Notes under the pieces: generated by a model
Database searches by the model: none
Told to the model about the DNA's origin: nothing
What the model saw: only the letters and a program-made list of their open reading frames with translations
In this document: positions 39,287-51,500 of the stretch, one piece after another
Layout of the letters: each line of letters begins with the position of its first letter
Position numbering within the stretch: the first letter of the stretch is position 1
Assembly: GCA_963675135.1 (NCBI GenBank)
Contig: OY776125.1
Coordinates: 40,764,513 to 40,828,512, forward strand
Length of the DNA stretch: 64,000 nt
Direction of reading: 5' to 3'
Source of the DNA: Galeopsis tetrahit
Taxonomy: Eukaryota; Streptophyta; Magnoliopsida; Lamiales; Lamiaceae
Translations under genes and position numbers: made by a program

Positions 39287-41218
39287 TCAGATTCTGAATG
39301 CAACATAAAGCCTTGCTTTGATATCCATCATATGTTGATGATCAGTTATTCCTTCTTCTTTGATAATCTCAGCAATTATGTTACCAATCTCTTTGTAATC
39401 TGGTTCTCCATTCTCTAGTCTTGGAGGTTCCCAATTTGGTTCTTCAGGACATAATATCCTTACTTCAGCACGAGCAGCAACTTGTGCTATATCTTCCCAA
39501 AAATCTTTATCTATGTTCAACATGAACTCTTCAAAATCAGAAAATTCAGCTTCTTTGCTTGAATGATCACCAAACTTCTTCACAATGAAGTTTGCAATCT
39601 GCCACTTCTTCTTCAGATTTTTCCAATACTCCATATTTTCAGTTAGGACAATAAAATCAACAAAATTCTCATCTTGAAATTTTTTATCAAACTCTCTTCC
39701 TTCAGCTTTTCTCTGAGCATTCATTTTCCTTTTCAAAGCTGCAACTCTATTCTCTAGTCTTGGAGGTTCCTTTTCTTTCTTCTTTTTCAACTCTGCTTCT
39801 TCACTTGAAACACCAATTTTCAATTTGCTTCTGGATCTGGTAACTCTACCAGTTTCCTCTTCTTCTTGTTCTTCATCAGACAAGATCAGTTTTCTCTTCT
39901 TTTGAATAGAACTTTCAGCAATATCAGATTTCTTCTTCTCAACAACTTCTTCAACTTGTTTTTTCTGTTGCTTTCTGAGTTTGATTTTCTCATTCAGACT
40001 TGCAATTTCTTCTTTCAACTCATCTTGACTCACAACTAGTTGAGCTTGTTGTGACTGAGTTTGTTCCATTACTCTTCTTATCCTGTCTTCCCCCTTTTTG
40101 GCTTCATCATGCCACTCTTTCAAGGGAGTCAAGTGTTGCTCCATCTTTGCATGCAACACCTGAGATAGGTTCTTTTCTTGCAGTCTATGGATATCATAGA
40201 TTTTAGACATTGTATCCTCCATAACTCTTTCATAAGAATTTTCAGAATTCATCTTATTCATTCTCCCAGTAGCTTCTTGGAACATTTTCACAGCATCTTC
40301 CAACTTTGCTTGAAGCTCTGCATTCTACTTTTTCAACATTTCAAAGCTTGAGTTATCAGATTCCTTTTCAACAGGAACTGTTCTGACCTGTTCCTGCACA
40401 TCTTCAGGAATGACAGGTTCAGCAGACAGAACTGGCATGCTTTCTAGTTCTTCAGCATCCAAATCTTGATTCTCAAAAACTTCTGTCTCTTCAAGTACAA
40501 CAATGTTCTCAAACACCTCTGTTGCATTGTCAACAGTTTCATCAACTTCCATAAAATCCTCTTCAACAACTTTCTCAACTTCATCAACAACTCTTTCTTC
40601 ACTTATCATAACCACATCATCATTTTCATCTGCAGTAGTAGTAGCAACATTTTCCACAGAATATTTAAATCCTCTCAACCTTTCAATAAGTTGCACCACA
40701 GACTCTGGAGTTACTAGTTCAAGAAATGAGTTAACACCAGCTGCAAGCATCTGCTCTGCTTCCCAATCATCAAAGATTGAAGCACCACCCATACCTTCCA
40801 TAACAGCTAAATTCTCTTTAAGAGTACTCCTCTTAAGATACACCCATGCGCCTATCCTAAGGAGTTTCTCAAACTCAACTGAACTTTCATCCAATCCAGG
40901 AAACTACTTCAACAAAGCCAATCTCAAATCTATCCTGATTCTATCTTCCTTATCACAGATAGGATAATACATTAAACCAGCAGGTTTAGGGGCTATAAAT
41001 TCAGGTTCAGGGGATGATGAAATGTCAATTGGTACAGTAGAAGGTTCAAATTCATGTTCAGTAGAGTGATCATGAACTTGTGTAGGTGAATGATGAGGAG
41101 TAGATTGATGTTGAGGACTTGAAATGGGAGTAGGATTAAAAGTAGTGTTCTGAGGGGATGAATGGGGAGTGTTCTAAGACATTGGAAAGTAGTGAGCTGA
41201 TTCCCCAGAACATGAATG
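39287..41218 (-). pseudogene. Distal env-like frame, family B part of the chimera
   Basis: This continues the env-like frame from the family A side in the same register and stays open to 39287 apart from three TAG stops (41174-41176, 40904-40906, 40325-40327). It has a Pro/Ser-rich start, a block near 40850-40980 (YYPICDKEDRIRIDLRL), an acidic Val/Glu-rich region, a coiled coil (QVLHAKMEQHLTPLKEWH..), a basic Lys/Arg patch and a C-terminal domain (FEEFMLNIDKDFWEDIAQVA..PPRLENGEPDY). That domain matches the pattern at the end of the family A frame. No membrane segment was seen. Confidence 0.75.
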
Positions 41219-43501
41219 GGCAGATGTGTCTTTGGTTGTGTTACCACCCTTGGTCAACACCTCTGAAGATATAGAGCCTTTCCTATGATAGGTTTTAGGA
41301 GGGTTTGAAAGTCTGTCTGCTATAGAAGACTTGGGTTGAGAAGGTTCAGGGAGGTTGGCTTGAGGGGTTTCAGGAGGGTTGGGGTTAGAAGGATTTGAGG
41401 GATCATCAGGGAAATCTTCATCATTGGAGCTACTGTCAGGGTGTTTGATTCCCTTAGCTTTCCTTTCTTTCTCCTCCTTAATTTTATTAGCTACTAGCTT
41501 TGCAAAACTTTCCTCATCAATGAGAAATCTTGTCTTTGAAACTCCAGCAAAGTGTAGCAATCTGTTCTCCTCTATTTGCCACCAGTTTGCACCCTTATCT
41601 TGGATGACTTGTGATATCTCCATCATAGACTTGTCTTTTATATCAACAAGCATCCTTAGATCATGAAATGTCTTCTGAATTCTTGGAAATTCAGCAAGTT
41701 GTGGATACAAACAGTCCACAGTAGCCTTTGCTCCTCCTCTGAGCATACTTTCAAAGGTATACTCCTCCTCATCTCCACTTGAATGGGGACTTTGGGTTAT
41801 AGGGGAGTTGGCTCTGGGTTCTCCTAGAGTGGCTTCAGGGAGGTTTAATTCAGGGATGTTGGCTTCAGAAGGGTTTGGTGCAGTAGAAGGTGCTTCAGTT
41901 ACTTTTGAGAGAAATGGGTCTGAAGGGGCTTTACTCAGGGGGGTTGGCTCATTGAGTGCATGTTCTAAGAGCTTTGAATAATTGAGCATGGATGAGTCAA
42001 GGGGAGACAGGAGTCTTGTCTCATCTACTGCTAGATCTGCAAGCACATCAATGCCACTTCTTTGCACACTCCCTTCTGGAGAATATCTCTTAGTGAGATC
42101 TACAGGGGTAATGGGTTGGTTGGGAGGGGTAACATGGGTTTCAGGGGAGTTGGGCTCAGGATTCTGAAACGCAGGGATGTTGGCCTCTATAGTTTGACCT
42201 TCAGGAATCTTGGATTCTGGAGTTCCAGAACCAGATGAGTTGGTCCTTGACCTAGATTTAGTCCTGCTTTCAGCTCTGCTTTCTCTTAGAGCCAATTGTA
42301 GTGACCTTTCTTCCTGCAGCTCCAACACCTTTTCAGTAGGCTTGGCCCTTCTCTTGCTGACCCTACTGCTCCCACTTCCTTCTCCTTCTTTCTCAGGGAC
42401 AACTTCCCTGATCCTCTTATCTCCTTTCTTCTTCTGCCTTGTCTCATTATACTTCAGCCTCAACTCTTCTGAGTGGTCAGAAGGCACACTTACTCCCTCT
42501 TTTGCCACTTCATCAACTTCAGCTGATGCTCCTGAGGCTTCTCCTGAGGATAATTGAGACATTTTCCTTGTTTTAACAGCTCTGGCCTTGGTTCTCTTCT
42601 TCATCTTAGGCTTTTCTTCAACCTGTTCTTCAGCAGGTTTGGCCATAAGCATCCTTCTTTGCTCAGTTTTCTTGCTGAGCTTCCTGAACATAATCTTTTG
42701 GGCTGGAAGGGGCTTTGCAAATGTTTGCATCTGAGAGTAATGGGAGAATCTCTCAATTAACAAGCTTGCCATGGTGCAATACTTGAGTTTCCCTTCTAGC
42801 ACAACCTTGTTGTGAGCTCTCACTTTAAATTTAGCCTTTTACTTCATCATCTCAGACATGATGAAGGTTCTCCAATCAAATTTGATGCCTTTGTCACTAG
42901 CATCAATCACAGCAGCCATGATTCTGATTCTTGGATGGCTGACCTGCTCCAAGCTTCCAGTGTTGCTCAAGAGACTCTTAGCAACTACCTCAAAGAGGTT
43001 GAGAAATTTTGGCTTGAGAGTCTTCTTGTTTTGAGTAGAAGAAGTGGGGCCTGGAACCAATAGCCATTCTTGAGCTATTTCATCTTCATGGCCAGTACCA
43101 TATACTTCTGGATTCCTTCCCTCATAAGGCAATTCAAAAGCTCCTTCAATATCTTCTGAAGAGAATTTCACTCTATGAAATCTCTCTTCTTCCTCTCCTT
43201 CTGCAGTATATGACAACCTTGTGGAAACTTCACCATCTGCAGGTTGACCTCTCCACTTGAGAAAGGCAAAGAATTCAGCCATGTAACCTTCCAAGCATGA
43301 GCTTGGTCTTTCTTCCATGAACTTTTGTAGACCACCTCTTCTCAGCCATCTTAGAGTTGGTGTAATTTCAGGATCCTCACTCTCAAAGGATACTATGGGC
43401 TCAAAATGAAGGTTGTTTTTGTTGCTCAGGTAACCAAAATCAAGGTCTAGAGCATTGTTGGAGAAATCAATAATCATCTCTGGTCTAACCTTGGGAGCCA
43501 T
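41219..43501 (-). pseudogene. N-terminal env-like frame, family A part of the chimera
   Basis: From ATG at 43499-43501 the frame matches residues 1-760 of the copy at 2454-5174. One TAA at 42839-42841 (a Glu codon in copy 1) splits it after 220 codons. The basic segment, Asn-x-Pro-Glu repeats and DYPQLAEFPRIQ-type region are conserved. Family A similarity ends at 41219, after which the frame runs 14 codons to a TAG and then continues as family B sequence. Confidence 0.85.
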
Positions 43502-44204
43502 TGAAAGTTACAGAGAAAGGTTTGATAGAGATTGAGAGTGTTTGAAGAAGATTAAAGCTAGGGTTTCGAATACTTGGGGAAGAAGTGTTTGTGGGGGATC
43601 TTAAGACTTGTGAATATTCTAAAAAGAATGTTTGTCAATGAGTTGGTGAGGTCTTGAAGCAATTCAAAGGTGAACAAAAATGGAAATCCACAATGAACAG
43701 CTAGGATTGATTTCAGGGGAGTTGGCCAGTTTTGATCCAATGGTCAAAAACCAATGTAACAGTGAAAGAACTGTTTTATTCAAAACGTGGGTGGTTTTAA
43801 TGTTTGTTTAAGGCTGGGGGTTTTTCGAGATAGATCATGTCCCAAAAAGTTTAATGCAAACAATAGTTAAATCTTAGCATTTAATGCATGGAAAGTGACC
43901 TTTTGGGTGGGAGACAAATTAAATCCCAGAAAGGTGAAAACTGTATTTCAATGGGATAGATTTCGAAATAGACATTGATCACCTAAAATAGGTGCTTATC
44001 AGACCAAGATTTGGTTTGATAGCCAAGACAACTTATCTGACCCTACATGGACAAGTGTCCTGAAGAGCTGTGGACAAGTGTCCTGAATTTCAAGGGACGA
44101 GTGTCCTGAAGAAGTAAGGTCATCTTTTCTGAATTTCAGTAGACTTGACCAAGTCTGCTGAAGTTTGAGTTTATTTCCCCCTTAATGAATGAACTTATTT
44201 GGAC
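43502..44204 (-). other. Pol-env spacer
   Basis: About 700 bp without a gene. It contains the 23-bp-period motif array (44026-44110), a tract-like TTTATTTCCCCC at 44171-44182 and, upstream of the env-like ATG, a copy of TCAGGGGAGTTGGCC (43711-43728). Copy 1 has lost 43973-44204 of it. Confidence 0.7.
44026..44110. repeat. Four-unit 23-bp-period array of GGACAAGTGTCCTGAA
   Basis: Units begin at 44026 (degenerate), 44049, 44072 and 44095. GGACAAGTGTCC is itself an inverted repeat (GGACA-AG-TGTCC). It lies 95-180 bases after the pol stop in the element's sense. Confidence 0.88.
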
Positions 44205-47200
44205 TCATTTGTCCAACTTTCCTGGATCAAGAAGACCCAACTCTGCTGATAATTCCAGGAACCTTGCCTCTGCAAGTGGCTTAGTTAGTATATCAGCTTT
44301 TTGATGATCTGTGTGGATCTTTACTAACTTAATATCCTTCTTCTCCACATGATCTCTAATGAAGTGATGCTTGATGTCCACATGTTTGCATCTTGTGTGC
44401 AAGACAGGATTTTGTGATATAGCAATGGCACTATTGTTATCACATAATATTGGCACTTCAGTAGAGTTGACTTTGTAGTCTCTGAGTTGTTGTCTCAGCC
44501 AAAGGATTTGAGCACAACAACTTCCAGCAGCAACATATTCAGCTTCAGTGGTGGAGGTAGCCACTGTGTTTTGCTTCTTGGAAAACCAAGATATGAGTTT
44601 GTTGCCTAAGAATTGACATGTTCCTGAAGTGGATTTTCAGTCAATTCTGCATCCTCCATAATCAGCATCTGAGTAGCCAGTTAACTCAATGTTGTCATTA
44701 GTAGGGTACCAAAGGCCTAGATTTTCAGTGCCTTTGAGATACCTCAAGATCCTCTTTGCAGCTTCAAGGTGACTTTTCTTAGGATTTGCTTGAAACCTTG
44801 CACAAACACCTACTGCAAAGGTGATGTCAGGCCTGCTGGCAGTGAGATAGAGGAGTGATCCAATAATTCCTCTATACTCAGTGGAGTTGGTTGGAACACC
44901 ACTTTCATCAGGATCCATCTTCCAATTAGTATTCATTGGGATCCTCACTGGCTTGCTTGATGTACACCCAAACTTCTTGATCATTTCTCTGGTGTACTTA
45001 GCTTGGTTGATGAAGATTCCTTCTTTTGATTGCTTGACTTGTAGACCCAAAAAGAAGTTCATCAACCCCATCATGGACATCTCAAACTTGCTTTGCATGA
45101 GCTTGGAGAATTTCTCACACAGCTTCTCATTAGGGGATCCAAAAATTATGTCATCTACATAAATTTGGACAAGCAAGATGTCCTCTCCTTCAGAGATTCT
45201 GAAGAGAGTTCTGTCCACAGTTCCCTTGGTGAATCCATGATCCAATAGGAATTGTGACAATGTGTCATACCAAGCCGTAGGGGCTTGTTTGAGTCCATAT
45301 AGAGCCTTCTTCAGCCTGTATACTTGGTTTCCAATCTCAAAACCTGGTGGTTGCTCCACATAGACTTCTTCTTTTAAGACTCCATTCAGAAAGGCACTCT
45401 TGACATCCATTTGGTACACTTTGAACCTCTTGTGGGCTGCATAGGCTAGGAAGAGCCTTATTGCTTCTAGCCTTGCCACAGGTGCAAATGTCTCATCATA
45501 GTCAATGCCTTCATGCTGGCAGTAACCTTTTGCCACTAGTCTTGCTTTGTTTCTGACAATCACATCATTTTCATTCTTTTTGTTCTTGAACACCCACTTG
45601 GTTCCAATAACATCTTGATGTGAAGGTCTATCAACCAGCTCCCATACTTCATTTCTGGTGAATTGGTTGAGCTCTTCCTGCATTGCTGTGATCCAATTGG
45701 CATCCTGAAGTGCTTCATCAATATCACTTGGTTCTTGTTCTGACAAGAAACAACAAAACATAGCACTTTCACCATGAAAACTTCTAGTTTTGACTCCTAT
45801 ACTTGGGTCACCAAGTATCAGATCAGTAGGATGGTCATACAACCAAGTCCTTCTTTTTCTGATTCCTTCAGTAGAGTTGTCCTCTACTAGAGTTGGATCA
45901 TTTTGATCATAAAATTCAGGATAATTTAGTGCAGGATCTAATTCAGGATCATAATCAGGGGTGTTGTCCTCAATGTCAGGGACATTGGCATTTTCAACAT
46001 TTTGAGTTCCCCCTTGATTATTTGACCCATTAACTACCTCAGCAGGAACTGCTTCTTCATTGGTAGTTGTTACCTGGATGTGAACTGGGATTGGCTCATT
46101 CAGTTCACCATTTCCATCAGTGGGGTTTGTCTCAGGAAGATTGCCTTCAGGATTGTTGTCCAATGTGGTATGTTCAGGTAGATTGGCTTGGACAACATCT
46201 ATGAATTCAGTGTCTTTGTCTTTTAGGCTCAATCTGGTTGTCCTCTGTGTGATTTCTTCAGGTTCCAAACTATTATTCCTGATCTTAAAGATAGACTCAT
46301 CAAACACAACATGAGGTGTTTCTTCCATAATAAGGGTTCTCTTGTTGTAGACTCTGAAAGCTCTACTGATTTGAGAATATCCAAGGAATACTCCCTCATC
46401 AGCTTTACTATCAAAGGCTTTCAATTGTTCTTTCCCATTATTGTGTATGAAACACTTACAACAAAAAATGTGAAAATATGACACTTTAGGTATTCTTCCT
46501 TTCCAGATCTCATAGGGGGTTTTGCCTTGCCCCTTAGTGATCAAACATCTATTTTGAGTATGACATGTTGTGTTTATGGCTTCAGCCCAAAACCACTTAG
46601 GTAAATTTGAATCAGCAATTAAAGTTCTAGCAGCCTCCTTTAATGTTCTATTTCTTCTTTCTGCAACTCCATTTTGCTGAGGAGTTCTAGCTACTGAGGT
46701 TTCATGAGCTATCCCATTAGATGTGCTATACTCATTGATGTATGAATTTATGAACTCAGTGCCTTTATCAGATCTTATCTTGATAATGCTAAGGCTTTTC
46801 TCATTTGACAGTCTCTTGAGAAGTTCAGGTAGTTTAACTTGTGTTTCCTTCTTATTAAGGAGAAATACTACCCATGTGAACCTAGAGAAGTCATCTACTA
46901 CAACCAATGTGTATTTTCTACCATTTATGCTTGAAGGGGTGATTGGTCCAAAAAGATCCATATGTAGAAGTTCAAGTACCCTTTCAGTAGAAATGACTGG
47001 TTTACCTTTGAATGAGGCTTTAATCTGTTTTCCCTCTTGACATGGCTTACACACATGTTCTTTTATGAAAACCTCATTAGGTAGTCCTTTAACTAATGCA
47101 TTTCTAGCAAGTTTGTTCATTGATTTGAAGTTCAGATGGTTTAGCCTCTTATGCCATAACCAGCTTTGTTCACTAGTGCTCTTAGCAATGAAGCATGCAG

Positions 47201-47594
47201 CATCAGTAGACTTGTCCCAGTCTGCAAAATACACATTTCCCTTTCTAGTTCCAGTCAATAAGGTTTGTTGAGTTTTATCCTTAATTAAGCATTTTCCACT
47301 TGAGAACTCAACTTTAAAATTTTTGTCACAGAATTGACTGATACTTAGGAGATTATATTTGAGACCAGCTACATAAGATACATTGGTTACTTTGATGTTA
47401 CCAATCATCAAAGTACCATAACCTTTTGTTGTTGCTTGTGAGCTGTCTCCAAAAGTGACATTTGGGCCTTCTTTTTCAATAAAATCAGTGAGGAGTTCCT
47501 TGTTTCCATTCATGTGCCTTGAGCATCCACTGTCAAGGTACGATGCTGTCTTTTTGTTCATGCTCCTCTTTCTGTGGCCCAATGGTACCTGCAA
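44205..47594 (-). pseudogene. pol: Pol polyprotein, chimeric element, one internal stop
   Basis: The frame follows gag directly after TAA. Protease (DSGCSRH, residue 21), zinc residues H148/H153/C182/C185, integrase D213-D276-E312 with 35 residues between the last two, RT with NAFLNG-type SAFLNGVL and catalytic YVDDIIFG, and RNase H (TGYSDADYGGC, TTEAEYVAAG, DNNSAIAI, KHVDIKHHF, ADILTKPL) are all present. The only break is TGA at 44637-44639 just after GGCRID, where related elements usually have Arg; a C-to-T change in a CG context would give this. The remaining frame to 44205 is open. Confidence 0.92.
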
Positions 47595-50069
47595 TTAGAT
47601 AGGTTTAGGTACCCTTTGAGTTTTGGGTCCTGAGAGGTTAGCTGTACCTTTAGGAACCCAAACTTGCCTAATCACCCTGATTGATTCAAGGTGGCTAAGT
47701 TGTTTTCCTTGTGCATCAACATACACTGTCTTTCCCTTAAATGCCTTTGGGAAAGTATGTGTGAATGTGTTAACTCTGTAAGTTTCAGGGGAGTTGTCAA
47801 CTCTCCTGAACTTATGAGTCCTTTGTGCAGCTTGATGAAATCTTTGAGGAAAGGCATTTTTAGGACCATTACCCTTTGGCATGAAGGGTTTTGGTTGTCT
47901 CATTTTATTCTGCCTTTGAGGATAGTTTTCCTTAGGTCTATTCAGCTGAGGCTTTCTCGGATGAGTTGGCCTGGGCTGATTATACCTTGGATAACTCCTC
48001 TGAACATTGTTCAGGAGAGTTGCCCTTCTATTGGGTCTACTCTGCTGACCAACATTCCTCTTTTGTTCAGGAGCCTTGACCTTTTCCAAAGGTTTAGGTC
48101 TAGTCTCCTGAAGCACTAGAGTAGGCATTTCATTCATCTTGCCCTTTCCTTTGTTCAGTGGTTGAATTATTTCATTTTCAGCTTGTTGTGCCACTGATTT
48201 AACAAAGATTTTCTTAGTGTTACTTGTAGAGGCAACACTAAGACAAGGTGAAGATTCAAATGGATCAAAACCCAATCCACTTCTTTGAGCCATATGTCTT
48301 TGATAACTCTGAATTTCCTCTATTGCTCTAGAGGACTTGTTCAAAGCAGACATCTTTAATTTCAGGCTCTCTTCACTTGATTTAAGAATATCATATTCAT
48401 GTGAGAGATTTTCAAACTTGGCATTTAGAATTTTTAGTTCAAAGTCTTTTCTTTTCTGAGAAAGTAGTTGATTGTCAATCTCCTTTTGTTGGTCAACTAT
48501 CCTGAGATTTGCTTCCTTAAGCTCTCTCAAGGCTTGTTGATACAACTTAGTAGATTTGACATCAATAGCTATCTCAGAGTTTTTGGTAAGTTCAATAGCC
48601 AATCTTTCATTTTCTCTCACACAGTTATCATGAAATTCTTGTAATCTAGTGAAATCTTCCATCAACTTCCCAAAGGAAAGTTTCAAGTTGACTTCACTAG
48701 TGTTCTGTGATAAAAATGATGGTGAGCTAGAAGTGGAGGATACCTCATCATCCTCAAGAGCCATGTTGCACACATCATCATCATCATCATCACTGTTTGA
48801 GAACAGTCCATCAGAAGAGTTGAAGCTTTCAGCACTATCAGATTCTTCACCAGCCATCATGGCTTTTCTATTTGTGAACTTTCTGTCTCTTTTAGCTTGT
48901 CTTTCTCTTCTTTCTTTAGAGCTCAGTTCAGGGCAGTCATACTGGAAGTGCCCTTTCTTTTTGCAATTGTAGCACAGGTCTTCATCATCATCTTTCTTGG
49001 ATTCATCTCTTCCTTTTGATGATGAAGGGTCAGCTCTACTGGACCTTCTCCTATCAGAGTACTTGTCCTCTGATCTTTTCTCTTCAGGCTTTTTGTCTTT
49101 GGCCTGATCTTCAGGGGAGTTGTATCTTCTCCTGAATTTGTTGTCTTGATAGAATTTCTTGTATCTACCAAACCTTGTGTTCAGCTTGTCAAACCTTCTA
49201 GCCATCAAGGCTAGTTCTTCCTTCATTTCAGTCTTTGAGACTGACTTTGATGATCTGGGAGTGGGTTGCATTTCAGGTTCAACAATTTTGGCTTTGAATG
49301 CCACTCCCTTAGTAGGATTTGAAGGTTCCTCAACAGGTTTTCTTCTATTGAGGTCGAACTCATAGGCTTTGAGTTCTGAGAAGATTTGTTGCATGGGCAT
49401 GGAGGAGAGATCTTTGGTGTTTTGCATCATCACAGCATAGACATCCCACTTTTGAGTGAGACTTCTCAAGATCTTTAGTCCAACTTCTCTCCTGGAGTAC
49501 ACCTTGCCCAATGAGTTGATTTCATTCATCACATCAGTGAATCTACCAGCAAATTTGTCAATGGATTCATCAGCTTCCATTGAGAACTGCTCAAATTTTT
49601 GCACAGCAACTTGGAGCTTATTCTCCTTGATCTTTTCTGTACCCTCACACATCTCAGCAAGAGTATCCCAGATTTCTTTGGCTGTGGTGCAATGGTAGAC
49701 TCTTCCCATGACTGCATCTAGAATTGTTTGATAGAGGGTATTCATGGCAAGATAATTTAGATTATCTTTCCTCTTTTCATCAGCAGTGAAGTCATCCTCA
49801 TCCTTGGGAATCAATTCCCTTATATCTGCTCTTTGCTCATCTGTTAATCTTGGGTTAGTTTGGGTAAACACAAAAGGTCCTCTTGTGATTACTCTTAACA
49901 TATCAGTATGAAGAGATGCAAGATGAGCCCTCATTCTAATTTTCCAGAAATCATAGTTGTCTATAGAGAACATGGGCAATTTATGATGTGAAATGTGATT
50001 GACTGGATTTGTGGCCATGTTGTCCAATCCTTGAACAGCAGGTGGAGGAACAACATTGTTGTTGGCCAT
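47595..50069 (-). CDS. gag: Gag polyprotein, chimeric element
   Basis: The frame is 824 codons from ATG at 50067-50069. It is nearly the same as the gag at 8047-10524, one Asp shorter in the acidic run. The zinc knuckle CYNCKKKGHFQYDC is complete (CX2CX4HX4C). Capsid-like N-terminus, coiled coil and basic tail are as in copy 1. TAA at 47595-47597 separates it from pol in the same frame, exactly as in copy 1. Confidence 0.93.
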   Translation of the reverse strand: MANNNVVPPPAVQGLDNMATNPVNHISHHKLPMFSIDNYDFWKIRMRAHLASLHTDMLRVITRGPFVFTQTNPRLTDEQRADIRELIPKDEDDFTADEKRKDNLNYLAMNTLYQTILDAVMGRVYHCTTAKEIWDTLAEMCEGTEKIKENKLQVAVQKFEQFSMEADESIDKFAGRFTDVMNEINSLGKVYSRREVGLKILRSLTQKWDVYAVMMQNTKDLSSMPMQQIFSELKAYEFDLNRRKPVEEPSNPTKGVAFKAKIVEPEMQPTPRSSKSVSKTEMKEELALMARRFDKLNTRFGRYKKFYQDNKFRRRYNSPEDQAKDKKPEEKRSEDKYSDRRRSSRADPSSSKGRDESKKDDDEDLCYNCKKKGHFQYDCPELSSKERRERQAKRDRKFTNRKAMMAGEESDSAESFNSSDGLFSNSDDDDDDVCNMALEDDEVSSTSSSPSFLSQNTSEVNLKLSFGKLMEDFTRLQEFHDNCVRENERLAIELTKNSEIAIDVKSTKLYQQALRELKEANLRIVDQQKEIDNQLLSQKRKDFELKILNAKFENLSHEYDILKSSEESLKLKMSALNKSSRAIEEIQSYQRHMAQRSGLGFDPFESSPCLSVASTSNTKKIFVKSVAQQAENEIIQPLNKGKGKMNEMPTLVLQETRPKPLEKVKAPEQKRNVGQQSRPNRRATLLNNVQRSYPRYNQPRPTHPRKPQLNRPKENYPQRQNKMRQPKPFMPKGNGPKNAFPQRFHQAAQRTHKFRRVDNSPETYRVNTFTHTFPKAFKGKTVYVDAQGKQLSHLESIRVIRQVWVPKGTANLSGPKTQRVPKPI
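47784..47810. repeat. Imperfect palindrome inside gag, copy 2
   Basis: Same sequence as at 8236-8262: 13-base arms with one mismatch and a one-base centre. Confidence 0.85.
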
Positions 50070-50195
50070 ATCTCAAGAATAAGCAGTTAATCAACAAGTA
50101 ATAGATTTCAGATAGAGATCAGTTCAGTGACCACACAAATATGTGAATTTTGAAAATCAAGATGGATTTTCAGAGGCAGTGGTCTTTGAACCCCT

Positions 50196-50207
50196 GCTCT
50201 GATACCA
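50196..50207 (-). other. Primer-binding site, chimeric element
   Basis: The minus strand reads TGGTATCAGAGC, two bases from the LTR. Confidence 0.9.
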
Positions 50208-51101
50208 CTTGTTGGTCCTAAAAGGATTATATAACAAGTGTATGGGGGGGGAATACACTTGTATGCAAATCTTTTCAACTTATGATCAATCCAGAGCTCA
50301 GCAAGGTTGTCTTGGACAACTCTACTGAAGATGATTAACTCTTCTAAGATAATCAAACAACTAAGTACTATTGAGTACTTAGTTGAATAATTATCTAGGG
50401 GAGTTATATGTGCGGAATAGTGGTTGGCCCTTTAAGTTTAGACTCCTTAAGTTTCTGAAATCACTTTGCCAATCCAATGCAGTCCAGTTTAGTTTCAGGG
50501 AATTTGTCCAAATCAGTTTTGCACAGTCTTTGAATATGTATCTTTTGAAAGATCAGTTTTGTGTGCAGTGTTGAATGAATGTAAGTACTTTGTAAGGTAA
50601 ATCAACACAAGAGTTTATAGTGGTTCAGAGACTCAAGCTCCTACATCCACTTTCCCTGATTTAACGGGATAATACCTTCACTCTTGGAATTAACTTGTTT
50701 TATAGTGCCAAGGTGCACTTGATCAATAACACCACTCCTTGGTGAATTGATCCCTAGGATGTCTAGAGTCCTAGTACCCTCTTCTCAACTCAGAACTGAA
50801 CTGTTCTTCTCTCAACAGTCAGCTCCTACCACTTCTACTACTACAACCTTCTCACTTTCTCACTTGAAAGGGGTAAGGATTGAAGTAAGGTTCCAACTAA
50901 TGACATATCCTTTACAATGAAGATCAAGGTATAAGGATAGGATATCTCTCTAAGCTTATGTATGGATATACAATTGGGTTCAGCTTAGAAGAAGTGTTTG
51001 AAGACTAAGATAGTCTTTGACAGCTTTGAAAGCACTTGGACTTGTAGGATAGTTGGATATTCTTGTCAAGGTTGAGGTGCCTCAATGGTCTTCACGCTCC
51101 T

Positions 51102-51114
51102 TGTATTTATAGAC
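51102..51114 (-). promoter_or_regulatory. TATA box of the family A LTR (copy 2)
   Basis: The minus strand reads GTCTATAAATACAAGG, conserved with copy 1. Confidence 0.6.
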
Positions 51115-51500
51115 AAAATGGAGATTTGCCCGTTGGAGAGACAGCCCCAAATTGCTATAAACGGCTTGTAAGACTTTGTCTTCTTTCTGTAGCACTTTTC
51201 CCAATGTTTGACTTCTTGTTAGGACTTGGACATGGCTTCTGAACGTTGATCCAATGATAGGACAACATTCCTTATCAAGTGGACAACTCTTCTTATCACT
51301 ATCAACAGTTTTGCTTATCAGCAAGGTTGGCTTGCTCTTCTTCAGATGACTTGGCTCTTTCCCTTTATTTCATTTCAAGGTGATCTTAGCATGTTGCATT
51401 GTAATTCTTTAGGATATGGTTGTCTCTAATTCTTCAGCATAGTTGACCTTCAATCTTTAAAGCATTTGTTCTGATTCAATCTTGCTGAGACAACTCTTCT

